Made by a program: the position numbers and the translations under genes
The notes under the pieces: generated by a model
What the model was told of the DNA's origin: nothing
The model's database searches: none
The model's input: the letters and a program-made list of their open reading frames with translations, nothing else
In this document: positions 7,595 through 15,185 of the stretch, piece after piece
Numbering within the stretch: the stretch's first letter is position 1
Layout of the letters: each line of letters begins with the position of its first letter
Source: Bacteriovoracaceae bacterium
GTDB taxonomy: Bacteria; Bdellovibrionota; Bacteriovoracia; Bacteriovoracales; Bacteriovoracaceae
Length of the DNA: 25,864 bases
Direction: 5' to 3'
Assembly: GCA_023146355.1 (NCBI GenBank)
Contig: JAGLCH010000291.1
Location: forward strand, 1-25,864

Positions 7595-8232
7595 CTTTGA
7601 AGTTTAAAGTGACCAAAGAGCTGAAAGGATTTACTCTAGATATGGACTGGGAGCTTGGTAATGAACTCGGTGTTATTTTTGGTCCTTCGGGAAGTGGGAA
7701 GTCAATTACCTTAAAGATGATTGCAGGATTAATGACCCCAGATAGTGGTGAGATTTCCCTTGGAGAGAGAACGCTTTTTTCAGAACATAATTCTAGAATC
7801 GTACCTCCCTTTCATCGCAACGTAGGTTATGTCTTTCAAAATCTTGCACTGTTTCCCCATCTCAATGTTGAAAAAAATATCAGTTTTGGATTAGGTCACC
7901 TTTCTAATAAAAAAGAAAAAGATGAACTCATTGATAGCTACCTTGAGCGCTTTCATATTGAAGATATTAGGTTTAAGAAAATTACTGAGGTTTCGGGTGG
8001 GCAACAGCAAAGAGTTGCAATTGCTCGTGCGTTAGTACGTAGTCCTGATGTCTTACTGCTAGATGAGCCATTTTCATCCCTTGATGAATTCTTACGATCG
8101 GAGATGCAAGAGTTTATGCTTGAGCTTAAGGACAAACTCAATATTCCTATTGTTCTCGTTACCCACGATAAAAGTGAGGCCCAGAGGCTTGCATCAAAAA
8201 TAATTTTTTATGACCGAGGACGATTGGCCTAG
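7591..8232 (+). CDS. modC: Molybdate ABC transporter ATPase, short form without TOBE domain
   Basis: This is the ATP-hydrolysing subunit of the molybdate importer. It has Walker A GPSGSGKS at 31-38, the Q-loop Gln at 83 (VFQNLALFPHL), signature VSGGQQQR at 134-141, Walker B LLLDEP at 155-160 with the catalytic Glu, and switch His192 in LVTHDKSEA. At 213 residues it stops right after the nucleotide-binding domain. E. coli ModC has about 350 residues because of a C-terminal molybdate-binding TOBE domain, which is absent here, so this copy probably lacks the trans-inhibition by bound molybdate known for some long forms. The stop lies in a CTAG shared with the opposing moeB-like gene. Position directly behind modAB makes the substrate assignment strong. 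Confidence 0.92.
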   Translation: MTLKFKVTKELKGFTLDMDWELGNELGVIFGPSGSGKSITLKMIAGLMTPDSGEISLGERTLFSEHNSRIVPPFHRNVGYVFQNLALFPHLNVEKNISFGLGHLSNKKEKDELIDSYLERFHIEDIRFKKITEVSGGQQQRVAIARALVRSPDVLLLDEPFSSLDEFLRSEMQEFMLELKDKLNIPIVLVTHDKSEAQRLASKIIFYDRGRLA

Positions 8233-8960
8233 CAGTAGCTGCACTCTGGTGATTTTGACCATTTTATTTTATCGATAGACATCTCTTTCGCATCAAATAT
8301 CACTGTTTCTCCCTGAGCGATACATTCCTTACCAAGAAGAACTTTTATCGCCTCTGTTGCCATCATTGATCCAATAATGCCAACTACTGGTCCAATCACA
8401 GGCCTTGCTTCTAAGGTTTTATCGGGAACATCATTCCACAGACATCTTAAACACGGGGAACTACTCTTTGAAAATCTGAATAAGTTTAGGGTTCCCTCTA
8501 TTTTGTATACAGCACCAGTTATAAGGTCGATGCGGTATTTAATTGCAGTGTCGTGAATAAGGAATCTCGTTTTTTGATTATCAGTACAATCAATGACAAG
8601 GTCGTGGGATGTAAATAACTTATCGATATTGTCTTTTGTCAGACGCTCTGGGACGGAAGTGATATTTACAAATGGATTTCTTTTTTTTAATTTTTGGGTG
8701 GCGAGAGCGCATTTAGGAAGTCCCAACTCATCTACATTGTATAGAACTTGTCTGTGAATATTTGTAATGTCTAGAGTATCACTTTCAACTATTGTAATCG
8801 TATGAAGGCCTACCCCCACAAGGTAGGGGAGTACTGATGAGCCAAGTCCTCCTGCTCCAATTACGAGTACTTTAGAGCCACTTAAGAGTTCTTGTCCCTT
8901 TTCGCCAATATATTCAAGGGCAAGTTGTTTTGTGTTGTAGTCGTGTTCACTGTATTTCAT
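8229..8960 (-). CDS. moeB: MoeB/ThiF/HesA-family adenylyltransferase, probable MoaD activator
   Basis: This E1-like enzyme adenylates the C-terminal Gly of a ubiquitin-fold sulfur carrier. The ATP site is VIGAGGLGSS (34-42), with D61, R70 and the metal-binding D124 in VIDCTDN. A structural zinc site is formed by CLRC (170/173) and CSYC (240/243), the last four residues. At 243 residues it matches E. coli MoeB and lacks the rhodanese domain of MOCS3-like proteins. It is last in the molybdopterin operon, and its ATG overlaps the moaE stop as ATGA. The moaD neighbour makes MoeB the best call, although the same protein could also activate ThiS if no other family member exists in the genome. Confidence 0.86.
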   Translation of the reverse strand: MKYSEHDYNTKQLALEYIGEKGQELLSGSKVLVIGAGGLGSSVLPYLVGVGLHTITIVESDTLDITNIHRQVLYNVDELGLPKCALATQKLKKRNPFVNITSVPERLTKDNIDKLFTSHDLVIDCTDNQKTRFLIHDTAIKYRIDLITGAVYKIEGTLNLFRFSKSSSPCLRCLWNDVPDKTLEARPVIGPVVGIIGSMMATEAIKVLLGKECIAQGETVIFDAKEMSIDKIKWSKSPECSYC

Positions 8961-9379
8961 ACTTCAGGTACATGTCCTTTCAGCCACTCTGCTTTTTTTT
9001 CTTTGTAGTGTTCTTTCTTCCATATTGGAACACGCTTTTTAAGCTCGTCAATCACATACCGGCAACCATCAAATGCAACTTGGCGATGACCTGCTGTTGC
9101 TACAACAATTACTGCTATGTCTGTAATAAGAAGATGACCCACTCGATGCACGCAGTAGACATCACGAAGATTAAATTTTTCTTTTGCCTCTTCAGTGATC
9201 TTGGTTCCCTCTTTCGTTGCGAGTTCGTCATATACTTCAAATTCTAAAGATTCAACATCTTCACCTTCATTGTAATCACGAATGATACCCTCAAAAGTAA
9301 CCTTGGCACCAACTTTTGGGTGGGAAAAATTTTTCAATTTTATATGTTCATCTAAGGGGGTATTTATTACTTCAAACAT
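8957..9379 (-). CDS. moaE: Molybdopterin synthase catalytic subunit
   Basis: MoaE transfers sulfur from thiocarboxylated MoaD onto cyclic pyranopterin monophosphate to give molybdopterin. Its length is 140. Family features are VTFEGIIRDYNEGEDVESLEFEVY, the segment YCVHRVGHLLITDIAVIVVATAGHR, and the Lys-rich active-site block IWKKEHYKEKKAEW around residues 119-132. It begins one base after the moaD stop. Its ribosome site GGGAGG at 9385-9390 is the Gly-Gly coding end of moaD. It overlaps the next gene by ATGA. Confidence 0.94.
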   Translation of the reverse strand: MFEVINTPLDEHIKLKNFSHPKVGAKVTFEGIIRDYNEGEDVESLEFEVYDELATKEGTKITEEAKEKFNLRDVYCVHRVGHLLITDIAVIVVATAGHRQVAFDGCRYVIDELKKRVPIWKKEHYKEKKAEWLKGHVPEV

Positions 9380-9380
9380 T

Positions 9381-9620
9381 CTAGCCTCCCGCTATAGGGG
9401 AAATGAAAACAATAGTATTTCCACAACTCAGTGGAGTATCACCTTTCACATACTCATCATTTAGAGCAAATCGAATAATATCACTTGATATGGGGAAATT
9501 ATATTTTTGGTTGAGTTCGTGATAAAGCTCATCGACAGTCGCTGCTTCTGTTTCTACGAACTCAGATGACTTACAGGTAATGTCTTTTAGTAGAGCAAAG
9601 TATTTTACTGTTACTCGCAT
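9381..9620 (-). CDS. moaD: Molybdopterin synthase sulfur carrier subunit
   Basis: This small beta-grasp protein of 79 residues ends in PIAGG. The terminal Gly-Gly is the site of adenylation and thiocarboxylation, and it fits into MoaE. The body MRVTVKYFALLKDIT and the late PLSCGNTIVFISP stretch are typical. The gene begins within the end of mobA (10-base overlap). The last codons GGA-GGC are also the Shine-Dalgarno sequence of moaE. Confidence 0.93.
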   Translation of the reverse strand: MRVTVKYFALLKDITCKSSEFVETEAATVDELYHELNQKYNFPISSDIIRFALNDEYVKGDTPLSCGNTIVFISPIAGG

Positions 9621-10216
9621 TTTTGTCCTTTTAGTTGGTCTACCGCCTTGCGGTACTCCTCAGGGGTATTGGCATTAATGAGTGCCAAATTATTTTTTGG
9701 ATCAATAATAGTAATGTCTTTATCTCGTAAGAATTTTCGAGGACATTTTTTATCTTCGGCAAAATACTCAATAAGTTTAGGTCTGGCCTTTGGGGAGTAA
9801 ATGGTGAAAAGGGGTTCGGCCCATTTCTTTTCAGGGTTAATAAAGCAGGTTGCAATCTTTTTGGGGTCGTAGGCCGCTAGGAGTTGGTCAATAGACTCTT
9901 CATCGGCATGGGGAAGATCGATGGCCATTACAAGCCATCCTGAATTATTATCGTTGTCGAATGCAGATAGAATCCCGCAAATAGGGCCAACACTATCGTA
10001 CACATCTTTTATTCTGGGATAGGATAGGAGGTGTGACAGTTCTTCTTGTTCTTCGCGAATTGAGAAAAACACTTTGTCTACCTTGGTCACAAGAAGGCTA
10101 TAGAGGTACTTGGCCTGATCTACCCCATGATAACTTAGGGTACTTTTATCTGTTTGCATTCGACTGCTTTTTCCGCCAACAAGAATAAGTGCCTGTATTT
10201 TATTTTTTATAGTCAC
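9611..10216 (-). CDS. mobA: Molybdenum cofactor guanylyltransferase
   Basis: MobA links GMP to Mo-molybdopterin to form the bis-MGD type cofactor. The nucleotide-binding loop is LILVGGKSSRMQTDKS (the family LAGGxSxRMGxDK pattern, first Ala replaced by Val). The Mg site is in MAIDLPHADEE, where CDMP is usual. I place the start at GTG 10216 because GGAGG (10222-10226) lies 5 bases before it; the ATG at 10246 would give a 47-base overlap with moaC and no ribosome site. That gives 201 residues, overlapping moaC by 17 bases. Presence of mobA implies that at least one DMSO-reductase-family enzyme, such as a nitrate or formate oxidoreductase, is encoded elsewhere. Confidence 0.9.
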   Translation of the reverse strand: MTIKNKIQALILVGGKSSRMQTDKSTLSYHGVDQAKYLYSLLVTKVDKVFFSIREEQEELSHLLSYPRIKDVYDSVGPICGILSAFDNDNNSGWLVMAIDLPHADEESIDQLLAAYDPKKIATCFINPEKKWAEPLFTIYSPKARPKLIEYFAEDKKCPRKFLRDKDITIIDPKNNLALINANTPEEYRKAVDQLKGQKCE

Positions 10217-10673
10217 TTTTTCCTCCAGTCTTAAAGAGAAGTTCACAGGACTCTATTACGATTTCATGGGAAAATGCTTTGCACATATCATATATTGTAA
10301 GTGCCGCGATACTTGCGCCAGTTAGCGCCTCCATTTCAATACCTGTTTTCCCTGTTGTTTTAACAGTGCAGGATATTTCTACTTTTTTGTCAGTGTTCAC
10401 TTCAATTGTAATATCACATCCATCGATCTGGAGAGGGTGACAGAAGGGGATAAGCTCACTCGTTTTCTTAGCACCCATTGTTCCCGCAATGATTGCAGTA
10501 TGGAATACGGGCCCTTTTTTACTATTGATCTCATTTCCTTGAAAGTGATTCATTACCTCTTCTGGAAGGTAGACTAGTGCTTTTGCTGTCGCAACTCGAG
10601 TTGTAATCGCCTTGTCTCCAACATCGACCATACAGGGATTGTTGGCATCATTTACATGTGTGAAGTCTCCCAT
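10200..10673 (-). CDS. moaC: Cyclic pyranopterin monophosphate synthase
   Basis: MoaC converts the 3',8-cyclo-dihydro-GTP made by MoaA into cyclic pyranopterin monophosphate. The 157 residues contain MVDVGDKAITTRVATA, AGTMGAKKTSELIPFCHPL, TGIEMEALTGAS and the catalytic D129/K132 region TIYDMCKA. The start ATG is one base past the moaA stop. Its ribosome site GGAGGA (10678-10683) is made of the moaA Gly-Gly codons. Confidence 0.95.
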   Translation of the reverse strand: MGDFTHVNDANNPCMVDVGDKAITTRVATAKALVYLPEEVMNHFQGNEINSKKGPVFHTAIIAGTMGAKKTSELIPFCHPLQIDGCDITIEVNTDKKVEISCTVKTTGKTGIEMEALTGASIAALTIYDMCKAFSHEIVIESCELLFKTGGKSDYKK

Positions 10674-10674
10674 T

Positions 10675-11613
10675 TTATCCTCCGATTTGGTGCATGGGTT
10701 GTGTTAGTTTTTCTTGACGATAGATTGGCTTAATCTCTAATAGATCTTTCAGTGCTTTTGTCACCATATCCTCATCCATTTCTGATAAGTTGAGTCCCGA
10801 TTGCATCATTAGGCACGGTCTCAAGTTTCCGTATGAGTCTAGGCGGAGCCTAGAGCATGTTTTGCAAAAGTGCTGAGTTTCAGAAGCAATAAAGCCAATG
10901 TTGGCATTAAGCTCTTTGATATTGTAGTTAAAAGATGTTGAGTCAATAGGCATCGGTCTTTCAGTCAAAGTGAATTTTGAATTGAGCTGGGCAATCGTGT
11001 CTGCAGCAGAAGTAAATAATTCTTTATGTGAATCAAGTGCTGCGCCAATCTTCATTAATTCTAAAAAACGAATTTCAATATCATTTTGTGCCGCAAATTC
11101 AATTAGTGGTATCAGTTCATGAGAGTTGAGTCCCTTTAATAGTACCGTATTGAGCTTTACGTGGGCACCTGCTTTCTTTGCTTCGACAATGCTATTTTTA
11201 ACTTCATTGAACTTATCTACTTTGGTTATAGTATGGAATGATTCTCTCGAAAAAGCGTCGAGGCTAATATTAATATACTTACAGTTATTTTTTAAAAGAG
11301 TGTCGAGGTGCTTCTCAAGTCCGAGTGCATTCGTTGTCAGTCCAAACTTTTTGAGTTTAAGATTTCCAATTTCTTTTGTAATGAAGTCAAGGTCTGGGTG
11401 AATGAGGGGCTCTCCTCCTGTAATCCTAACTTCGTCAATTCCATTTGCTACAATGGTTTTTACTAAGCGAATAATGTTTTTCGAGCAGATTGAATCCGAT
11501 CTATGAAAGGAGTTTTTTTCGGGCATGCAGTAGAAGCACTTCATGTTGCAGGCATCCAAAAGAGATACTCTTAGCTTGTGAATGTTTCTGCCGTGTTTAT
11601 CTATTAGGAGCAT
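10675..11613 (-). CDS. moaA: GTP 3',8-cyclase (radical SAM)
   Basis: MoaA starts molybdopterin synthesis by radical cyclisation of GTP. From the chosen start (312 residues) the N-terminal cluster cysteines are C22, C26 and C29 in CNMKCFYC. The SAM-binding GGEP is at 66-69. The second 4Fe-4S cluster, which holds GTP, uses C250, C253 and C267. The protein ends in Gly-Gly, the tail known to be needed for MoaA catalysis. ATG 11613 is preferred over ATG 11634: AAGG at 11620-11623 is 6 bases upstream, and homologues begin close to the LLIDKHGR stretch. It overlaps the end of moeA by 10 bases. Confidence 0.95.
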   Translation of the reverse strand: MLLIDKHGRNIHKLRVSLLDACNMKCFYCMPEKNSFHRSDSICSKNIIRLVKTIVANGIDEVRITGGEPLIHPDLDFITKEIGNLKLKKFGLTTNALGLEKHLDTLLKNNCKYINISLDAFSRESFHTITKVDKFNEVKNSIVEAKKAGAHVKLNTVLLKGLNSHELIPLIEFAAQNDIEIRFLELMKIGAALDSHKELFTSAADTIAQLNSKFTLTERPMPIDSTSFNYNIKELNANIGFIASETQHFCKTCSRLRLDSYGNLRPCLMMQSGLNLSEMDEDMVTKALKDLLEIKPIYRQEKLTQPMHQIGG

Positions 11614-12821
11614 ATGACACCTTGATGTCCCCATGGGAGAAACTCTAATAGATCTCCCTTATTAACTTTTATACTTTCTTCTGGGATAATTATAATTCCA
11701 TGGGATGCAGCTAGTGATGAGTAGTGGCCTGAAGTATTAAACCCCCATGGGGTTGCCCAACTGCTACCGTCGTCCCTGTGCTCAATAGATACAGGAATAA
11801 AGTCTGTTTTTTTCTCGATTTTATCGATGTTTTGACTGAGTTTTACTCTTTGATTATTTGCTAATTTAATTCCGCTAAATTTTTTAAGAGATGGAATAGC
11901 ATATCTTCTAAGGCAGGCCAGTGTTGAAATTGGGTTTCCTGGAAGAGCAAAGACGATGGTTTGTTCTGTGGTTCCAAACCAAAATGGTTTTCCTGGTCTT
12001 TGTTTGACCTTGTGGAATATTTTTTGAACGCCGAGCTTATTAAGGGTCTCGGGAATAAAATCAAATTTTCCTTTTGAAACTCCTCCCGAAAGAATAAGAG
12101 CATCGCTAGAGTCAAGTGCTGCTTTAAGAGCTAGTTCTGTCTGCCTCTTATTGTCAGGGATATGGACGTGAGTGATATGATGAAATCCATGACCTTGTAG
12201 TTCTGAGATTGCGGTATAGCGATTAGATGCTCTAATTTGGTGAGGAGCAAGAAGATCTCCGAGATCTACAATTTCATCACCACTAGTGATAACTGTAATG
12301 CGAGGTGATCTATAAACCAAAACATTGCTCTCACCCTGGGAGGCGATAATTCCGAGTTGAGCTGATTGTATTGTTGCGCCGCTCTTTAGAATAAGTTCAC
12401 CTACCTTGTGGTTAGATGACTCTGGAGCAACATTGTCTCCACGACTTAAAGCAAGCTCTTTGGAAATTTTGATCACTCCATCTTCATCAATTGTATCTTC
12501 ATACATTACAACTGTATCTGCTCCAAGTGGAAGTGGGCAACCTGTCATAACTTCAATGCACTTTTTGTTATTTTGTAAGGTTGCCTGAGTCTGGCCTGCA
12601 CGAGTTAGTGACTCAATGGGAAATGAATGGGAAGCTGTAAATTGCGAGAAGTTGATTGCAATGCCATCTTTGAGCACACGGGGAAAGGGCGGATCATTCC
12701 TTTCAGCTAAAATATCCTTGGCCAATACGCGCCCAGGGCATTCACTAATTGAAATATTCTCTGTTGGCCCAAGGGGGGTATTTGACAACACCAACTTAAA
12801 GGCCTTATCTGCACCAATCAT
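11604..12821 (-). CDS. moeA: Molybdopterin molybdenumtransferase
   Basis: MoeA inserts molybdate into adenylated molybdopterin. Domain marks are DPPFPRVLKDGIAI (usually PPFDxSxMDGYA), VMTGCPLPLGADTVVMYED, VITSGDEIVDLG, the SGGVSKGKFDFIPETL loop and the LPGNPIST motif, followed by the beta-barrel domain IV. The frame also allows a TTG at 12827. No clear Shine-Dalgarno precedes either start; a weak TAGTAT at 12830-12835 would place the transcript start almost at the ATG, so translation may be leaderless. It is first in the minus-strand cofactor operon. The DGxAI Asp is kept, but the Met-Asp-Gly-Tyr consensus is altered. Confidence 0.92.
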   Translation of the reverse strand: MIGADKAFKLVLSNTPLGPTENISISECPGRVLAKDILAERNDPPFPRVLKDGIAINFSQFTASHSFPIESLTRAGQTQATLQNNKKCIEVMTGCPLPLGADTVVMYEDTIDEDGVIKISKELALSRGDNVAPESSNHKVGELILKSGATIQSAQLGIIASQGESNVLVYRSPRITVITSGDEIVDLGDLLAPHQIRASNRYTAISELQGHGFHHITHVHIPDNKRQTELALKAALDSSDALILSGGVSKGKFDFIPETLNKLGVQKIFHKVKQRPGKPFWFGTTEQTIVFALPGNPISTLACLRRYAIPSLKKFSGIKLANNQRVKLSQNIDKIEKKTDFIPVSIEHRDDGSSWATPWGFNTSGHYSSLAASHGIIIIPEESIKVNKGDLLEFLPWGHQGVICS

Positions 12822-12931
12822 AAGCAAAAATACTATCAGAGCTTCTGTTGTTTTATTAGTCTTTTCTTTATTAAAATTAGTTTCAGTTAGTGATGCGTAG
12901 TGCTAATTGGAAGTTGAGGTCATATAAGTAA

Positions 12932-12957
12932 AACGGAAGACCAAAAGGTCTTCCGTT
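12932..12957 (-). terminator. Intrinsic terminator of metalloprotease copy 1
   Basis: An 11-bp perfect stem (12932-12942 with 12947-12957) has a 4-base loop and the core CGGAAGACC. On the minus strand it is followed by TTTTAC. It separates the metalloprotease gene from the moeA operon. The core resembles the terminator at 14239-14269. Confidence 0.85.
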
Positions 12958-13011
12958 ATCTATTGGGTTTAGTTTTTTTATAAACTCTGTGCGTGCTAAA
13001 CCTTAATCAAC

Positions 13012-13893
13012 TTATTTTCTTGGGGCGAACCAACATAGTGGTCTTGCTCCATGTGAGTAGCCATTTACTCTAGCACAATATCCTTGGTGGATATCTTTGT
13101 TACTTGGCTTGATGCTATATGGTTGGTCGCATAGTGCACCTTGGAAGTATGTATCTACTCGGCATTGAGCTGATGGGTAACCACCAGTATTTGTTTTTGA
13201 TACTACCACTGTGCTTGGAGTTTCAACTGATGGCGCATCCGATCCAGTCAAACTTGCAAGTACTTTCCCTAGTGCCTCACCGGCAAGAGCAGAACGAATA
13301 CAGATTGCTTGATCTTCTTCGTGGTCGTAAACTTCAGAACATTGCTCAGCTACAGTTGCAGGAACATCAATTGTCTTTACGATTTCTATGTTTGGTTGTC
13401 CAACTAGTAGGCGCTTAAGACATTTTGATGTTGCGAAGTAGTCAGACTGTCCTTCAGCAGCAGGCCATGAAGCTTTTGAGAACCATGAAGTTTTCTTTGG
13501 AAGACCACCGATCTGGTGTCCAAACTCGTGGCAAACAACTGAGGCAAAGCCCTCAACAGTCATATCATCAACTCTTGCAAGCCCACCGAATAGGTGTACT
13601 TCCCAGCCAGCTGTTGATCTTTTAGTGTAAGCATTAACTTTACCGTCATCCCAGTTAGCTTTTATGATAAGTTTTCCACCACTGGCCTCGAAGATTGGTC
13701 TATAGAGCTCGCCTAATGTATCTGCAATCCAGTTAAAGTCATCCTCTGTAACGAGTGTACGTGTTTTCTCATTTGGACCAATGTAAAGATCATTTTCAGG
13801 AGCAAAAGTTGGAAAAATTTCTGTATTTGGTTGTGCGTAAGTAGCAGTTGCTAGTAGGGCGGAAACAATAATTGTTATTATACCATATCTCAT
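13012..13893 (-). CDS. Secreted gluzincin-like zinc metalloprotease, copy 1
   Basis: I do not recognise a named family. A 20-residue signal peptide ends in ATATYA. The zinc-binding helix is H122-E-F-G-H126 in VVCHEFGHQIGG, and a second helix gives E147-G-Q-S-D151. HExxH followed about 20 residues later by ExxxD is the gluzincin layout (thermolysin H146...E166xxxD170), so E147 is the likely third ligand. The C-terminal part, after a Ser/Thr/Val-rich linker (about 210-235), holds a small Cys-containing module beginning YPSAQCRVDTYFQGALC, with two more Cys near the end. Total length is 293. AAGGAGG lies 6 bases before the ATG. It is a tandem paralogue of the next copy. Protease activity is inferred from motifs only. 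Confidence 0.78.
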   Translation of the reverse strand: MRYGIITIIVSALLATATYAQPNTEIFPTFAPENDLYIGPNEKTRTLVTEDDFNWIADTLGELYRPIFEASGGKLIIKANWDDGKVNAYTKRSTAGWEVHLFGGLARVDDMTVEGFASVVCHEFGHQIGGLPKKTSWFSKASWPAAEGQSDYFATSKCLKRLLVGQPNIEIVKTIDVPATVAEQCSEVYDHEEDQAICIRSALAGEALGKVLASLTGSDAPSVETPSTVVVSKTNTGGYPSAQCRVDTYFQGALCDQPYSIKPSNKDIHQGYCARVNGYSHGARPLCWFAPRK

Positions 13894-13923
13894 TTAAATC
13901 CTCCTTGAACTTTATATGAGTAA

Positions 13924-13940
13924 AGGAACGACTTGTTCCT
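13924..13940 (-). promoter_or_regulatory. Leader stem-loop of metalloprotease copy 1
   Basis: AGGAAC-GACTT-GTTCCT forms a 6-bp perfect stem between the predicted -10 and the ribosome site. The same stem with an unrelated loop sequence precedes copy 2 (15186-15205). Confidence 0.5.
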
Positions 13941-13959
13941 ATGTTTCTTTGATTAATAA

Positions 13960-13988
13960 AGTATGGCTAATCTTTTTTATTAAGTCTA
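13960..13988 (-). promoter_or_regulatory. Promoter of metalloprotease copy 1
   Basis: On the minus strand TAGACT (13988-13983), 17 bases, CATACT (13965-13960). The same hexamers at the same spacing lie before copy 2, which is why I believe this weakly matching promoter. Confidence 0.55.
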
Positions 13989-14238
13989 GAACTTGCTGTG
14001 AGATGTAAGAAGATATGAGAGTTGTGTTTTTTTAGATGCTTTTTTATGGTGATAGTGCGTGATACCGGTAGACTGATGGCTTCTGATGTATGGCTGACCG
14101 TATTGATCGGCATTGTAAGGAAGAGGTTAGGTCGGGGATTGTTTTGGTAGTTTTATAAAAATTGGTAACAACAAGCTTTATCGTTGCGCAAGTTATCTGC
14201 CTGGGTCAGATGCAATTTGAGTAGTTGATTTTAGGTAT
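13989..14238. other. Gene-free stretch between the two metalloprotease copies
   Basis: The 401-base gap between the two CDSs (13894-14294) holds the leader stem, the promoter and the terminator listed separately. The part beyond the promoter has no open frame or RNA gene I can support. It contains GGTGATAGTGCGTGAT (14048-14063), which matches 14 of 16 bases of 15396-15411 in front of umuD. It therefore looks like a decayed copy of the upstream region of copy 2. Confidence 0.5.
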
Positions 14239-14269
14239 AAAAACGGAAGGCCAAGCGCCTTCCGTTTTT
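14239..14269 (-). terminator. Intrinsic terminator of metalloprotease copy 2
   Basis: A 13-bp stem, AAAAACGGAAGGC (14239-14251) with GCCTTCCGTTTTT (14257-14269), has a CAAGC loop. The A/T flanks make it usable on both strands. The core is akin to that at 12932-12957, indicating that the terminator was duplicated with the gene. Confidence 0.88.
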
Positions 14270-14294
14270 AAAATTTGTATTTTATAAATTTAAA

Positions 14295-15170
14295 TTAAAT
14301 CAGATCATTTGGTTGGAACCAGCATAGTGGTCTTGCACCTATTGTATACCCATTTTCTCGCGCACAGTAACCTTTGTGAGTATCCTCATTGCTTGGTTTG
14401 ATTAAGCGTGATTTGTCGCACAATGCCCCTTGGAAAAATGTATCAACACGGCACTGGGATGATGGGTAACCACTAACAATTGTAGTCTCAGCTACATCTT
14501 TGCTAGGAGTAGAAAGTGATGGGATAGGATCTCTGCCTATTTTTGCAAGTACCTTTCCTAGCGATTCACCAGCAATAGCGGAACGAATACATATCGCTTG
14601 CTTTTCCTCCGAGGAATAAACTTCGGAACATTTCTCAGTCACTATTTCTGGAATATCCATAGTTTCAATGATTTCTCTATTCGGTTGTCCTTGAAAAAAG
14701 TGCTTCAGGCATTTTGCTGTTGCAAAGTAGTCTGATTGCCCTTCTACTGCTGAATGGTAGTTGCCAGATGTTTTCTTTGGACGACCACCAACCTGATGGC
14801 CAAACTCATGACAAACAACTGAGGCAAAGCCTTCAACTGTCATATCATTCATTCTCGCAAGTCCACCGAATAAGTGTACTTCCCAGGTGCTTCCTCTTCT
14901 TAAGGTGAAGGCATTTACACTTCCCTTTTTCCATTTGGCGATCATTTTAAGTGTTCCACCACGGGCCTTAAATATTGGGCCGTATAAATCTTCAAGAGTA
15001 TCAACAATCCAGTTGAAATCAGCTTCCGTCACTTGTGAATTAGATTTTTCATCTGCACCGATATAAAGATCGTTTTGTGGCGCGAAGCTAGGGTAATTTT
15101 TTGTAGCTGGTTGGGCATATGCCGCTGTAATTAAGAGAGCTGCAATAGCTGTAATTATACCATGTCTCAT
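14295..15170 (-). CDS. Secreted gluzincin-like zinc metalloprotease, copy 2
   Basis: This paralogue of the 13012-13893 product has 291 residues. The signal peptide ends in ITAAYA. The zinc motif is H121-E-F-G-H125 in VVCHEFGHQVGG, and the putative third ligand is E143 in VEGQSDYFA, with Asp147. The blocks WEVHLFGGLAR and DMTVEGFASVVCHEFGHQ are nearly identical between copies, while the linker and the segment between HExxH and ExxxD vary in length (18 against 21 residues between His and Glu). The C-terminal Cys module (YPSSQCRVDTFFQGALC) is kept. The frame extends upstream to ATG 15242, but AAGGAGG at 15177-15183 and the signal peptide fix the start at 15170. Promoter, leader stem and terminator are all conserved with copy 1. 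Confidence 0.78.
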   Translation of the reverse strand: MRHGIITAIAALLITAAYAQPATKNYPSFAPQNDLYIGADEKSNSQVTEADFNWIVDTLEDLYGPIFKARGGTLKMIAKWKKGSVNAFTLRRGSTWEVHLFGGLARMNDMTVEGFASVVCHEFGHQVGGRPKKTSGNYHSAVEGQSDYFATAKCLKHFFQGQPNREIIETMDIPEIVTEKCSEVYSSEEKQAICIRSAIAGESLGKVLAKIGRDPIPSLSTPSKDVAETTIVSGYPSSQCRVDTFFQGALCDKSRLIKPSNEDTHKGYCARENGYTIGARPLCWFQPNDLI

Positions 15171-15185
15171 ATAAAACCTCCTTGA

